64,000 nt of DNA from a virus: the IMG/VR virus record IMGVR_UViG_3300011261_000048, positions 1-64,000 of that record; one strand, written 5' to 3'. The translations under genes and the position numbers were made by a program. Shown here piece by piece: positions 1 through 10,430 of this stretch. Positions within the stretch are counted from its first letter, which is position 1. Each line of letters starts with the position of its first letter. The notes beneath the pieces were generated by a model. It did not search any database. It was not told the DNA's origin and saw only the letters and a list, made by a program, of their open reading frames with translations.

Positions 1-3000
1 AATTTACCATTAGCATCAGTTAAGCCTAGCTGTTCTAGTTTATTTTGAGTCATTTCTACACCATCTACCTCTACTGTTTCAGTAGTATGTAGTGTAGGGA
101 ATAAGAAAGACTTGAAAGCATTACCTTCAATTCTATCCATATTTTCTCCAAAAGTACCTTTTCCTGGAGCTACTTGATAGTAGTGGTAATATAGAATTTG
201 CTTATCATCTGCTAATGGAGGAATAGCCTCTGAAGTCTCTGTAGCCTCTTGACCATAGATAGTTTTTCTAGCTACTTCCATTCTATGTAACTCATCAGCT
301 AAGTATCCTGTAAGGATAGATAATGTTTCTGGAGATGAGTTAGTAAATTCTACTTTATTAGTAAGTGGGTTAAGTGATATACCAGATCTTCTTAATGCTG
401 GGCCATAGAAATAAGACTGTTGTCCTTTATCTGCCTCAGCAAGTCCAATATATCTACCACTTAGTTGTTTATTAACTTGGTCAATATAAGTATCAGAGAA
501 TTTTAAGTTAGATGCTTTATCTCCTTTATCTCCTTTATCTTCTTGTTTATAGTTACCATATAAATCTAGTGTAAAAGCATCTCTGTTTTTAGCACCTTGT
601 TCTGCATGAAGTAGTTCAGCTAACCATAGTGAATTTCTCCCCCATAAAGAAGACTGTAAATCTTGTAAGTGAGTAAGTTCACCTGCTTTAAATTCATTTA
701 CAGTTTTAGAGAAACTGTTATTATCTTGATAAGCCCAAATTTGATTACCATCAGGCCCTAAGAAAGAACTTTCTCCTCCTAGTTTTCTGAAGTCACCTTC
801 TACTCTAGCTAGCTCATTTTTAAAGAAAGTATCCTCATCTAATAACATATTAGTATCATTAGTTAAAGGAGTACCCACTTTTTTTACTATACCTCTAGTA
901 GCTTTATCTAACTTATTAGTAATAAGTTTGATAGCTTTGGCCTGGTGGAAAGTAGGGAATCTAGGATCAACAGGTAAACCTTGATTGTACATTAGCTTTG
1001 TAATAGCTTTATCTGCCATAGTTACTCCTAATTGAGTAAGCACATTACCAAAAGCAGTAGCTAACTCAGGAGTCATTGCTTTTTTACCCATTGCAGTAAT
1101 TAACTCTGCATTAAGTTTAGTTTTAACTGCTATTAATTTATCTATTTCTTCAGCACTGTAAACTGGTGCACCATCAACAAGAGTAGTATACTTGTTACTA
1201 AACTCTGCAGCCCATGACCCTCTAATAGTATATTCTTTAGAATTAATATCTGATGTACCTATCTTAGATATAGTAGCTTTAGGTTCTCCTGCAATAATAT
1301 GGTTAATGTAGTTACCTTTAGTTCTAGAAAAAGAGAAATGAAACTGAGTCTTAATTTGGTCAGGCATAGCTTCTAGCTTATTCAATAAGAAAGTAAATTC
1401 AGGTTTGTAACCTGATTCAGCTTTCAATGCATCTACCATTACTTGATAACCATCTTGAACTTGACCTTCTTTCATAGTAGCAGTTTTACCTGCAAGTAAG
1501 TTTTCCAAAGCATTATATGTAACACTAAAGTCATTAAACTTAGGTAAACCTAATAATGTATCAGTATTATATATAGCTTCTCCATCTTTATACCCTTTAA
1601 TATCAGGAGTCATAGAGATTAGGAACTTAATAGTTTCTGTAGCAGATTCTTTTCCTGATACTTCATAAGAAGACTGTAAGAAACTAAGCATACCTTCATC
1701 AGTTTCATCATAGTCCTCTTTATTATCTATCTTGGTTACTTCTTTAAGGCCAAATTGGTCTTTAATGTAATCTTTAACATTTTTAATCCAGAAAGGTTGT
1801 ATTTGTAAGTCATCAGTAAATACTCCTTCTAATCTACTCATCTGCTCTGCAGCAGCAGTATCGTCAGGGTTCTCTTCTAATAACGCTTCTGCTTTATTAT
1901 ATTGGTTTGATAAACCTTCTACAATGTTATTAGCATTAAATTTATCAAGAGTATCTAAAGAAGTCACATCTTTAAATGCTAAGTAAGCCATCTGCTTAGT
2001 AGTTTCTCTTACTTCTTGAGCTGTATATAACTTATGTCTAGCAGAAAATGCTGTACTTCTAGTAATGTTAGGTTTCTTAGAAGCATATTTACCTCTACTA
2101 ATATCAAAGAATAACTTTCTAGCTTTTACTTTATCAGAAAATACACCAGAAATCCAATCCATTAGTTTTTGGAATAGTCCTTTAATACCTGTAGAATACT
2201 TATAATGTTTATTAGCATACTTAGGATTAGCCATATATGACATAAAATCATCAGCTATTTGCTCTTCAAAATAAATCTTAATAGCTTCTACTCTACCCAC
2301 ACCAACATCTTCCATAGTAGATGTGATATCTCTTTCTGTAGGATAAGCATACTCATTCTCTGCTTCAGTAATAAGTCTATCTCTTTGCTCCTCATTAAGT
2401 AGAGTTCTAAATACCGCATGGAAAGCTTCATGGTAAGCAGTACCTGCTTCTGCCATTTCACTAACTGTAATCATACCATCTTGAAATAAACCAGCTATAA
2501 CTTTACCTTGAGAAAGTAAACCAATGTAATCAGGAGTTAACTTAGTAGCTATCTCTTTAGGAAGTATACTATTAATATGAGCTATCTCTGCTTCATGCCC
2601 TTTCTTATTAGGGGTATGTGATACAGAAGCACCTGGAGTATAAGTTTTAAATGCACTTTTACCTGAATTCTTTTTACCTAAAGCACTTAATCCTGCCTTC
2701 TTTTTAGTAGAAGTAGTAGTTTCAGTTCCTGGTAAATTCTCTACTTGACTAAATAAATCTTGTTGAGCATTATCTTTTTGTGTAGTTACATTGTCTGTTA
2801 CTTCTAATAGTTGATTATCAAAGTGTTCATTAATTTCTTGTATAGTAGGTACATTACCTTCTAATAAATCTATAAATTGACTAAAGTTAAAAGAAGTTTT
2901 ACTGTCATTGACATTTATAACTTGTCCTCTGCCTATTAGACCTACTACAACGCCTGGAGCAATAACTTTAAAGTATAACGTACTTGTAGCAAAATAATCA

Positions 3001-6000
3001 TTGTCTGCAGTTCTTAAATCTTTTTCTGTTTTTCTAAACACCTGTCCTACAGGTAAATCAAGTATAACTTTACGTACAGACTGTTTCCCTAAACTTTTAC
3101 TTATTGGTAACTCTGCTAAATCCTGCCTACGTTCCCTATTATTAAGTGCTTCCTTTCTAGCTATTTCTATACTTTCTTTATTTACTAGATTAGGCTTTTC
3201 TATTTTAGATAACGGTGTAGACGGCTTACTTAGTGCTTCCTTATTAGCTTGTCTTTTAGCTTTCTCTGGGTTAATTACCCCTTTTTCTAAAATATCTAAA
3301 GCCTCTTCAGGTTTAAGTTTACTAATGTCTTGTTTAGTATAACCTAAATCAGCCAACCCTTGCTTAGTAGCAGTAGTAATAAAGAAAGGTACTCCTTTAT
3401 TCTCAGTGTTTTTAACACTAGTATCTAAATCACTTTTAGCTTTAGTAGTTGCTTCTTCTGTAACTTCTTCTGCTGAAGAAGTAGTTTCACCTAAAGCAGC
3501 TATCTCAGCATCGTATTTAGCGTTGATTTCCTCTACAATAGCAGATCTAGCCTCTTCTTCACTATTGTATTTTTTTATCTTAGTTGAAAAATGATACCCT
3601 TTTTTCGTTTTACCTTCTGCAGTGTATTCCTGACTATAAAAACTGAATCCTGGGGAAAGTTGTGTACCTTTTATTTTTGTAATTCTATCTAGTACAGTTC
3701 TTTTCCTTTCTTCAATACTTTCTACAGTATTAGTTTCTGTAGTATCAACAGCAGCTGTTTCAGAAGTAGTAGTATTTGCACTATAAACAGGAACAGGTTG
3801 AATAAATAAGTTACCCTCTGGAGTAGCCTTAGCATTAGTATATAAAACACCATTGTTATCTAAGTACTCTTTATACTTTTTATCTCCTAGTTTTTTAACG
3901 TCTACTTGTCTTCTTCTATTTTTAGCTAAGTGGTTAATAAATAAGTCTTTACCTTGAGCTGACTTTAAACCATCTATATCTACCTTTTTTGCACCAGTAC
4001 CATATACTAAAGTAGCAGGTCTTTTTTGTCCTTTTAAATTTTGAGCAGGAGTAATGAATAACCTAGATTCTCCTTTAGACTCTGTAACAGCTTCACCATT
4101 AAATACTAAATGGTTTAATAACTCAGAATGAGTCATAGTGTTAAGAGGAAGATATTCAGCTAACCCATTAACAACAGCATCAGGATGATTCTTTATTTTA
4201 TTAATAAGTTCATCTGATAATCCTTTCTTATAGTTACCTGGATCTCCTAGTACTTGTACATATATATCATATATAATGCTAGCTTCTGACATACTAAGGT
4301 TATTAACATGTGCCCTTAAAGGAAATGATTCTCCATTAGCCTTTTTAACTACTGTATAAACAGCTCCTGGAGTAGCAGAAGCTAAGTGCAATAAATCAGA
4401 GTTCTGTGTACCATCTACATTAAAGTAGCCATCTGTAGAATCACCATATAGATAAGTAATGTCTTCTGCAGTTTTACCTAATTCCTTGGATATAGAATTC
4501 TTTACAAATTTACCATTACTGTCTTTAGCAGTGTTTAGTGAACCACCAGTTTTATACTCTAATTTTGTAGAAACTTTTTCCCCTTTGAAATGTGCTTCTA
4601 TTACTTCTCTTTTAGTTCTTTCTACTTCTTTTACTTGAGCTTCAGCAACTTTAGGGTCTTTAGTAGAATCAAAGAAAGTAGTATCATGTAAACTTACACT
4701 TAAGGCTATACCATTATGTACTAGATTACCACCATTCCTTTTTAATGAACCTTTAACAGGAAGTCTACCTACTAATTCTTCTGGGATAGTACCACTTTCA
4801 ACAGCAGTTTTCATTGCTACATATTCTTCTAATCCTGCAGCAGCTTGAGCATCTATAAGCTCTGTGTTAATACTGAACTCAATACTTACACCTTCTATAC
4901 TATTATCTCTTTCTAGGAAACTAGTTAATGCTTTATTTTCTGGAGTATTAAACTCCTCAGCCATATGTCTAGCATTATTTACAGATAACCATGCAAGAGG
5001 AGTAGTTTGATTAGTAGTGTTTAAAGTCTCAGTTTCATCTTCTGATACTATAGTTCCTGTTTCATTACTAGGAGTTTCCACTGTAACATGTGACACAGCA
5101 GCGTTATTAGCAGCTTGGTGGTCAGTATTAGCATCTCTACCTAAATCTACTTTACCTTCAGATTTTCTTTTCTTAAAGTCAGCTAATGCATCTTGTACTT
5201 CTTTAGGGAACTTGTTTATAGATGTTTCCTTTCTAGATATAGCTCCTTGTAGTTGATTTAACTGTTCATCAGTCATCTTATTTTTAGTAGCTCCTTGAAG
5301 CACTTGTTCTTCTTCTACTTTACTTGCACCATCATTTAACTCTTCTTTTTTAAGAGCATGCTTTTCTTCAGTATCTTTAGCCTTTTCTGTTTTTTGAGAT
5401 GCTTTAATGGAAGCTAGTCTCTTCTCCTCCATTTCTTTTTGCCCTTTTGCAGAAGTCATATAGTTTATATCATTGATATAAGCATCTTGATAGTGCTGAG
5501 TCCATTGTAATTCAGAAATAGCTTTAGATAACTCTTCAGCATATGCGCCTTTAACAGAGTTAGTTGCAATTTTATCAGGGCTAGTTAAAAACTTCTCTGA
5601 TACTTCTTTAATTTTAGCTTTACTATTATCTACTATTTGTTGATGTACAGCTATAGATGTTTCCAATGCTGCTTTGTCTTCTGTAGGCATCGTAACATTA
5701 GCTATTTTCCACTTAGCTGATCTAATAAACCTTTCTCTAGATAGTACTTTTAAATTCTCTTCAAAAGATATTTTACCATTATCAGATAAATTATTAATAC
5801 TAGGGATTTTATCAGTTAACTCTTGTATAGTATTACCTAACTCTATTGCTTTAGTTGACATTTCATCAACCATATATTGACTATAAGTAATAACTGGTAC
5901 AGAGGCACTATTATATTTAGCACTATTCTTTTGATACAGTGCACCTACTTTCTTAGCAGCCGCTATATATGTATCTAAATCTTTCTGAAAACCTTCTTCA

Positions 6001-7616
6001 AAACCATGTTTCTCCATTTCCTCTGGAGTAGCATTTTTTAATTCTTCTAAATTCTCAATAGCTAAGTCTAAGTTACCTACTTGAGAAGCATTCATACCAA
6101 TATCAAAAGCAATTCTAGCCTTAGCTGTATGTACTGCTTTATCATCTTCAGCTTGTACTGCCTGATTTAAAGCTTGTAAGTTAGCTGATATGTTTTTATT
6201 TCTATTTAGATGCTCTTCTATTCTAGAAGTTACTTCACTCTTATATTTAGTTACTCCAGTTTTATTACTTATTGTGGAGTTTACTTTATTTTTAATTGCT
6301 TGTGCTTTTTCTGTTTTATTTAAATCACCAGCAAACTGCATAGCCATACCACCAAACCCTCCAAAGAAAGCTGATGTCCATAACTCAGAATCCTTAGAGT
6401 ATGATTCCATTCTATCTGCAAGTGATGTCTCATTAGGGTCAATTATACCTGCAGTAACTCCTGCTAAATGTTTACCTTCCTCACCTATAACAAATTGGTA
6501 AGCTTCTTCAAAACCTTCTGATGCAAATTGCTTAGCATAATCTTTCCCTGCTACTGCTAATGCTTTATATGGGGATTTCCCTACAGCTCTAGCATGTCTC
6601 ATAGAACTAATAGCCTTAGATGGAGCCATACCCCTACCCAGCATAATGTATTGACCTATATCTTGTACTGCCATAGCCCAGTTCATTCTATATGAAAAAG
6701 ACGCACCTGCAGCTGCAGCATTTTTTGCATCTTTATCTGATAGACCTTGGTCTAAAGCATTTTGATATGCCTCCTTATAAACTCCACTAGCCTCCATAGA
6801 AGATTCTATGTGCCTAGAGATAACCCCTTTATGTACAGCATCAGCTACTTTTTTACCTGAATTAGCTAATCTAGGAGATTTATTAGCAATTTTACTTGCC
6901 ATCTTTGCTATATCTTTAGCTTTAGCCCCATACTTACCTACTTTAGCTCCCGTAGCTAATAGTTTACCGCCTTTACCAACCATACTAACCCCTTTAGCCC
7001 AACCAGCTACAGGAATCATAATACTAAGTGCAGAAGCAATAGATACACCATTAGAAAACCACCATGCACTACTGTCCATAGCAAATCTACCTTTATCATC
7101 TGGATGTAAGTGTATAGGTGCAGCAGCATTGATATCTTCTTTCATACCTGCAGCCCAGTCAGAAACTGCGTTACTCCAGTCATCTTCTGCTCCTTTAGTA
7201 ATAAAAGATTCCCAATCCATTAGATACCCAGCACCTTCTATAGCACCAAAAACTATTTCAGAACTTACTTGAGCTCCAAATGCTAAAGCCTCACCAAAGA
7301 AACCTTGTTCCTCAGATTTTTGAACAGCTTCTGCTCTCATCTCTGCTTGAACAATATCATTGTATTTACCTACAAGATATTTCTCTCCTTTACTTAATTG
7401 AAAATCATCTCCTAATTTATTTCTAAATTTACCATAATCTAAATTACTACCTATACCAGTAGCTACTGTAGGCTTAATTTTAGGTTGCTCTGCAACTATA
7501 TCAAAGGCTTTATCTCTACCTCTAGTATTCTCACTGGCTGGTTTAGTTCCTTCATAACTAGGTGTAGGTGTAGTGTTAGATGGTAAACCATCTTTATCTA
7601 TTGTGTTATCTTCCAT
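1..7616 (-). CDS. Giant virion/cargo-type protein with zincin motif, C-terminus beyond window
   Basis: Open from the ATG at 7616 to the window edge, giving at least 2538 residues with no stop; the C-terminus is missing. Residues 1729-1733 read HEAFH, a HExxH zinc-metallopeptidase motif, inside GTAYHEAFHAVFRTL; about 40-50 residues later an EEQIADDFMSYM segment can supply a third acidic ligand. The N-terminal region (about residues 170-220) is Gly/Ala-rich and hydrophobic; the middle is Lys/Glu/Thr-rich and probably helical or disordered. Giant ORFs in this position of crAss-like phages are virion cargo proteins, and one of them carries the virion RNA polymerase; a zincin-like domain is known in this group. 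I see no DxDxD polymerase motif in the visible part, so the polymerase may lie further downstream or in the next gene. A TAnnTTTG promoter box lies at 7635-7642. Confidence 0.8.
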   Translation of the reverse strand, partial: MEDNTIDKDGLPSNTTPTPSYEGTKPASENTRGRDKAFDIVAEQPKIKPTVATGIGSNLDYGKFRNKLGDDFQLSKGEKYLVGKYNDIVQAEMRAEAVQKSEEQGFFGEALAFGAQVSSEIVFGAIEGAGYLMDWESFITKGAEDDWSNAVSDWAAGMKEDINAAAPIHLHPDDKGRFAMDSSAWWFSNGVSIASALSIMIPVAGWAKGVSMVGKGGKLLATGAKVGKYGAKAKDIAKMASKIANKSPRLANSGKKVADAVHKGVISRHIESSMEASGVYKEAYQNALDQGLSDKDAKNAAAAGASFSYRMNWAMAVQDIGQYIMLGRGMAPSKAISSMRHARAVGKSPYKALAVAGKDYAKQFASEGFEEAYQFVIGEEGKHLAGVTAGIIDPNETSLADRMESYSKDSELWTSAFFGGFGGMAMQFAGDLNKTEKAQAIKNKVNSTISNKTGVTKYKSEVTSRIEEHLNRNKNISANLQALNQAVQAEDDKAVHTAKARIAFDIGMNASQVGNLDLAIENLEELKNATPEEMEKHGFEEGFQKDLDTYIAAAKKVGALYQKNSAKYNSASVPVITYSQYMVDEMSTKAIELGNTIQELTDKIPSINNLSDNGKISFEENLKVLSRERFIRSAKWKIANVTMPTEDKAALETSIAVHQQIVDNSKAKIKEVSEKFLTSPDKIATNSVKGAYAEELSKAISELQWTQHYQDAYINDINYMTSAKGQKEMEEKRLASIKASQKTEKAKDTEEKHALKKEELNDGASKVEEEQVLQGATKNKMTDEQLNQLQGAISRKETSINKFPKEVQDALADFKKRKSEGKVDLGRDANTDHQAANNAAVSHVTVETPSNETGTIVSEDETETLNTTNQTTPLAWLSVNNARHMAEEFNTPENKALTSFLERDNSIEGVSIEFSINTELIDAQAAAGLEEYVAMKTAVESGTIPEELVGRLPVKGSLKRNGGNLVHNGIALSVSLHDTTFFDSTKDPKVAEAQVKEVERTKREVIEAHFKGEKVSTKLEYKTGGSLNTAKDSNGKFVKNSISKELGKTAEDITYLYGDSTDGYFNVDGTQNSDLLHLASATPGAVYTVVKKANGESFPLRAHVNNLSMSEASIIYDIYVQVLGDPGNYKKGLSDELINKIKNHPDAVVNGLAEYLPLNTMTHSELLNHLVFNGEAVTESKGESRLFITPAQNLKGQKRPATLVYGTGAKKVDIDGLKSAQGKDLFINHLAKNRRRQVDVKKLGDKKYKEYLDNNGVLYTNAKATPEGNLFIQPVPVYSANTTTSETAAVDTTETNTVESIEERKRTVLDRITKIKGTQLSPGFSFYSQEYTAEGKTKKGYHFSTKIKKYNSEEEARSAIVEEINAKYDAEIAALGETTSSAEEVTEEATTKAKSDLDTSVKNTENKGVPFFITTATKQGLADLGYTKQDISKLKPEEALDILEKGVINPEKAKRQANKEALSKPSTPLSKIEKPNLVNKESIEIARKEALNNRERRQDLAELPISKSLGKQSVRKVILDLPVGQVFRKTEKDLRTADNDYFATSTLYFKVIAPGVVVGLIGRGQVINVNDSKTSFNFSQFIDLLEGNVPTIQEINEHFDNQLLEVTDNVTTQKDNAQQDLFSQVENLPGTETTTSTKKKAGLSALGKKNSGKSAFKTYTPGASVSHTPNKKGHEAEIAHINSILPKEIATKLTPDYIGLLSQGKVIAGLFQDGMITVSEMAEAGTAYHEAFHAVFRTLLNEEQRDRLITEAENEYAYPTERDITSTMEDVGVGRVEAIKIYFEEQIADDFMSYMANPKYANKHYKYSTGIKGLFQKLMDWISGVFSDKVKARKLFFDISRGKYASKKPNITRSTAFSARHKLYTAQEVRETTKQMAYLAFKDVTSLDTLDKFNANNIVEGLSNQYNKAEALLEENPDDTAAAEQMSRLEGVFTDDLQIQPFWIKNVKDYIKDQFGLKEVTKIDNKEDYDETDEGMLSFLQSSYEVSGKESATETIKFLISMTPDIKGYKDGEAIYNTDTLLGLPKFNDFSVTYNALENLLAGKTATMKEGQVQDGYQVMVDALKAESGYKPEFTFLLNKLEAMPDQIKTQFHFSFSRTKGNYINHIIAGEPKATISKIGTSDINSKEYTIRGSWAAEFSNKYTTLVDGAPVYSAEEIDKLIAVKTKLNAELITAMGKKAMTPELATAFGNVLTQLGVTMADKAITKLMYNQGLPVDPRFPTFHQAKAIKLITNKLDKATRGIVKKVGTPLTNDTNMLLDEDTFFKNELARVEGDFRKLGGESSFLGPDGNQIWAYQDNNSFSKTVNEFKAGELTHLQDLQSSLWGRNSLWLAELLHAEQGAKNRDAFTLDLYGNYKQEDKGDKGDKASNLKFSDTYIDQVNKQLSGRYIGLAEADKGQQSYFYGPALRRSGISLNPLTNKVEFTNSSPETLSILTGYLADELHRMEVARKTIYGQEATETSEAIPPLADDKQILYYHYYQVAPGKGTFGENMDRIEGNAFKSFLFPTLHTTETVEVDGVEMTQNKLEQLGLTDANGK

Positions 7617-7634
7617 TAAGTAATGTTATTTATA

Positions 7635-7642
7635 CAAATATA
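7635..7642 (-). promoter_or_regulatory. Bacteroidota-type promoter -7 box (TATATTTG)
   Basis: Reads TATATTTG on the minus strand, an exact match to the Bacteroidota -7 consensus TAnnTTTG, 19 nt upstream of the ATG of the giant gene. No clear TTTG -33 box was found. It suggests the giant gene can be transcribed on its own by host polymerase. Confidence 0.55.
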
Positions 7643-7649
7643 GTTAAAT

Positions 7650-10427
7650 TTAGTTTCCTGAACTAAACATAAAAGATTTTTTAAGAGTATTTAGGTAGGG
7701 AGCAGTATAATCAGGTTTAGTAGATGAACTCTCTTGATTTTGTCCAGTTAACTCTGTAGTACCTTTATACACCCCTTCATCAGTAAAGCCTGCTTGTTTA
7801 TCAGTAGGAGGTCTTAATCCTAATGCTCCACTTTTAATATCCTCGCCTTCTTGGGCCCACTCTGCTTCATACCTAGCAATAGTACCTGATAATTGGGCAG
7901 AGTTAGCTACTACTATAGAAGGTACATTTGTCAAGTAGTTTCCTGCTTTATCAGTAATTTCTACTATAAGCCCACCATCAGTACTACCTGATTTCTTAAC
8001 TTGATAGTTAATTTGCTCATTTTTGCCTGAGTAAGGATTAACATTGTACCTACTAAAGAATACTTTTTCCCCAGGGGATTTTAATCCTGAAGTTTTACTT
8101 ATTTGTTCTGCTAGTTGAGGATCTCCGTAAGTAGTATAATCAATAAGTGACTGATTACCATTAACACTAAGATTCTGCTGTTCCGACATAGGTAAATTAG
8201 GGTCATAATTAGGGTCTGCTAGTACATTAGATTTAGCCTCTAAAGATTTAGCAGAAAAATAGTTATCTGCATTTGTCATGTTGGTAGCCTCTATAGTATA
8301 GTTATATGTAACTTTTTTCTTAGGAGCTATTCCCCAAGCATCTTCTACAGTCACTTCTTTAGATGCATTAAAGGTAGGTTTACCGTTATAAGTCTCCTTG
8401 TTTGCAGAAGCAAATGTTATATCAGTAGGGTATCTAGGGTCATCAGGGTAAATTCTCTCACTACCAATACGTACTGTAAATGCATCTGAATTAGCATTGA
8501 ATAAATTCTCCATTTGCTTATCAGCAGTATATGCATTCCCTGTAACAACTACTTGCCCATATTCATCTACTTGGCGTTGTGCGTATTTATCTGTTTCTTG
8601 ATTAATAACTTGGGCTACAGGTTGGTAAGCCTTTTGTGAGTTATATACTTGCTCATAATCATATGTAGTGAAAGGATTGTAGCTAATTTGGTCCATAGTA
8701 TTCTCATATACTTTAGTAGCAGTAGCCCAAGTTTTTATATCATCGAAACTTTGTAGGGCTGTATTATGGTCTTGTTTTATCTTATCTTTCTCTACTTGAG
8801 ACAAATCTGAATCATCTATAGTCATTGTAAAGTCTTCAGCATTAATCCCTTTTATACCTCTATAAGGAGAGATTAGCTCTGCTTCATATTCCTTTTTAAT
8901 GTTATTAAGCGCAGTCTTCCAATCTCCACCATTATCTATTATGGATTGTAATTCCTCTTTAATATCTTTAAATGCTGGGTCTTGGTCAAAGCTATTACCT
9001 AAGTCCAATGCCTCAACTAATGTCAAGTCTTTTTCCCCAAATCTTACGTCTTTACCTTCCTTAATGCTGATAAACTCCGAAGCAGCTTCTATGTTCTTTT
9101 GTTGTATAGTAGTCTGCTCACTTCTAATACCATTAATTTGGTAATCATGATCCTCTATCTTATTATCTAACATAGTAGTGAATTTCGTCATTTCAGGCTC
9201 AGATAACCTGACACCATTTATAAAATCTTTAGCTCCAGGTAAACCTTCTAATAACTTCATATCTGCAGGAGGCAAACGTAATACACCATCTTTATCTCTG
9301 AATTGCTCTAAGGAACCTTCATTTAATCCTCTTTTAATCTTAGCAAACGTGTCTCTAACATTAGTATGCTGCACTAGAGCTTCTTTATTAGCTTCAAATG
9401 CTGCTGTACTTTCTTTAAATGTAGGGGTTTTAATTTCTAAAGTGTTACCATTAACTTGGAAGTTAGCTTCTTGGGCATATAGTTCTTTATCTTTCTTATC
9501 CCAACCTGCTTTTATATTTAAAGCTACATCTTGGTTAGTAGTAGTTTTACTATGTATGAATCCTTGTCCTACATTAATAAGATGATTAGCTACACTTTGT
9601 TTTTTAGCTGTTTCAAATGCTTCTAACTGTTCAGGAGTTCTAGAACTATAAAACTGGTCATAAGTCATTCCTAGAGGAATATTTTCCGCATTAAACTTAG
9701 CTTGAAGTTGTTGACCTGCTCTAGTTTCATAGTATTCATCTAGTACATTAGCTGCCTGTTGGTTTACTTTTTTACCACTGACTCCAACCCATCCATCCTT
9801 ATAAGATAGTCCTTGAGTTAAAGATTTAAGTGTTTCTCTACCATCTGCCTTAAGATGGTCAAAGTATTTTTCTGTTTCTGTATTAATATCTACTCCTTCA
9901 AGTATACTAGGATCTGCTAACTGTGTACTACCTTCAAAACCTAATCCTCCTGCAGCAGTGGACTTAGTGTATTCACTATAATTTCTATTATACTTATCTA
10001 CAAAGTTTTTATCATAATCTGTACCTTTCCCTTCTTTAAGCTTTTTAGTTCTTTCTAGAAATTCTTGGTGAGTAGCTAATGAAGATGCTACTGACTTAAG
10101 TCCTTTATCAGTACTAAACTTCTTTTTAAGTGATTGGAACTCCCTCATAAATTCTGGGGAAGCTAAATCCTTAGTCATAGACTCATCTATAAATTTAGCT
10201 ATTTTTCCTTCTTCTCCTACCCATTCTTGAGCATATTCAGTATCTCTACCTTTTAAAGCATCTATTTCTACCTCTCCAAACTTATTAAGTAAAGCAGCAT
10301 TAGTATCATATTTTTGTTGCTTTGCAGCTAACCCTTTAAGCATTAAATCTGCAGGTAACTGGTCAGGTACAAATTGAGATACGTATTTAGAACTTGATGG
10401 TTTATAAAATCTATTTATTCCAGCCAT
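7650..10427 (-). CDS. Probable virion cargo protein, 925 aa
   Basis: Lies directly upstream of the giant gene and 3 nt after the stop of the 749-codon ORF. It begins MAGINRFYKPSSSKYVSQF, a Bacteroidota-phage style N-terminus. The first ~300 residues are Lys/Glu/Gln-rich and predicted helical; the C-terminal third is richer in Asn/Tyr/Thr and looks beta. No catalytic motif was recognised. In crAss-like phages the block between the muzzle gene and the polymerase gene encodes proteins packaged in the capsid and ejected with the DNA, and position and size fit that. The function is inferred from context only. Confidence 0.6.
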   Translation of the reverse strand: MAGINRFYKPSSSKYVSQFVPDQLPADLMLKGLAAKQQKYDTNAALLNKFGEVEIDALKGRDTEYAQEWVGEEGKIAKFIDESMTKDLASPEFMREFQSLKKKFSTDKGLKSVASSLATHQEFLERTKKLKEGKGTDYDKNFVDKYNRNYSEYTKSTAAGGLGFEGSTQLADPSILEGVDINTETEKYFDHLKADGRETLKSLTQGLSYKDGWVGVSGKKVNQQAANVLDEYYETRAGQQLQAKFNAENIPLGMTYDQFYSSRTPEQLEAFETAKKQSVANHLINVGQGFIHSKTTTNQDVALNIKAGWDKKDKELYAQEANFQVNGNTLEIKTPTFKESTAAFEANKEALVQHTNVRDTFAKIKRGLNEGSLEQFRDKDGVLRLPPADMKLLEGLPGAKDFINGVRLSEPEMTKFTTMLDNKIEDHDYQINGIRSEQTTIQQKNIEAASEFISIKEGKDVRFGEKDLTLVEALDLGNSFDQDPAFKDIKEELQSIIDNGGDWKTALNNIKKEYEAELISPYRGIKGINAEDFTMTIDDSDLSQVEKDKIKQDHNTALQSFDDIKTWATATKVYENTMDQISYNPFTTYDYEQVYNSQKAYQPVAQVINQETDKYAQRQVDEYGQVVVTGNAYTADKQMENLFNANSDAFTVRIGSERIYPDDPRYPTDITFASANKETYNGKPTFNASKEVTVEDAWGIAPKKKVTYNYTIEATNMTNADNYFSAKSLEAKSNVLADPNYDPNLPMSEQQNLSVNGNQSLIDYTTYGDPQLAEQISKTSGLKSPGEKVFFSRYNVNPYSGKNEQINYQVKKSGSTDGGLIVEITDKAGNYLTNVPSIVVANSAQLSGTIARYEAEWAQEGEDIKSGALGLRPPTDKQAGFTDEGVYKGTTELTGQNQESSSTKPDYTAPYLNTLKKSFMFSSGN

Positions 10428-10430
10428 AAT

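Noticed and set aside
3001-7272. Plus-strand ORFs (e.g. 3001-3342, 6808-7272) opposite the giant gene
   Set aside because: They are antisense shadows of a continuous minus-strand coding frame, Ser/Leu-rich, with no leaders or recognisable families.
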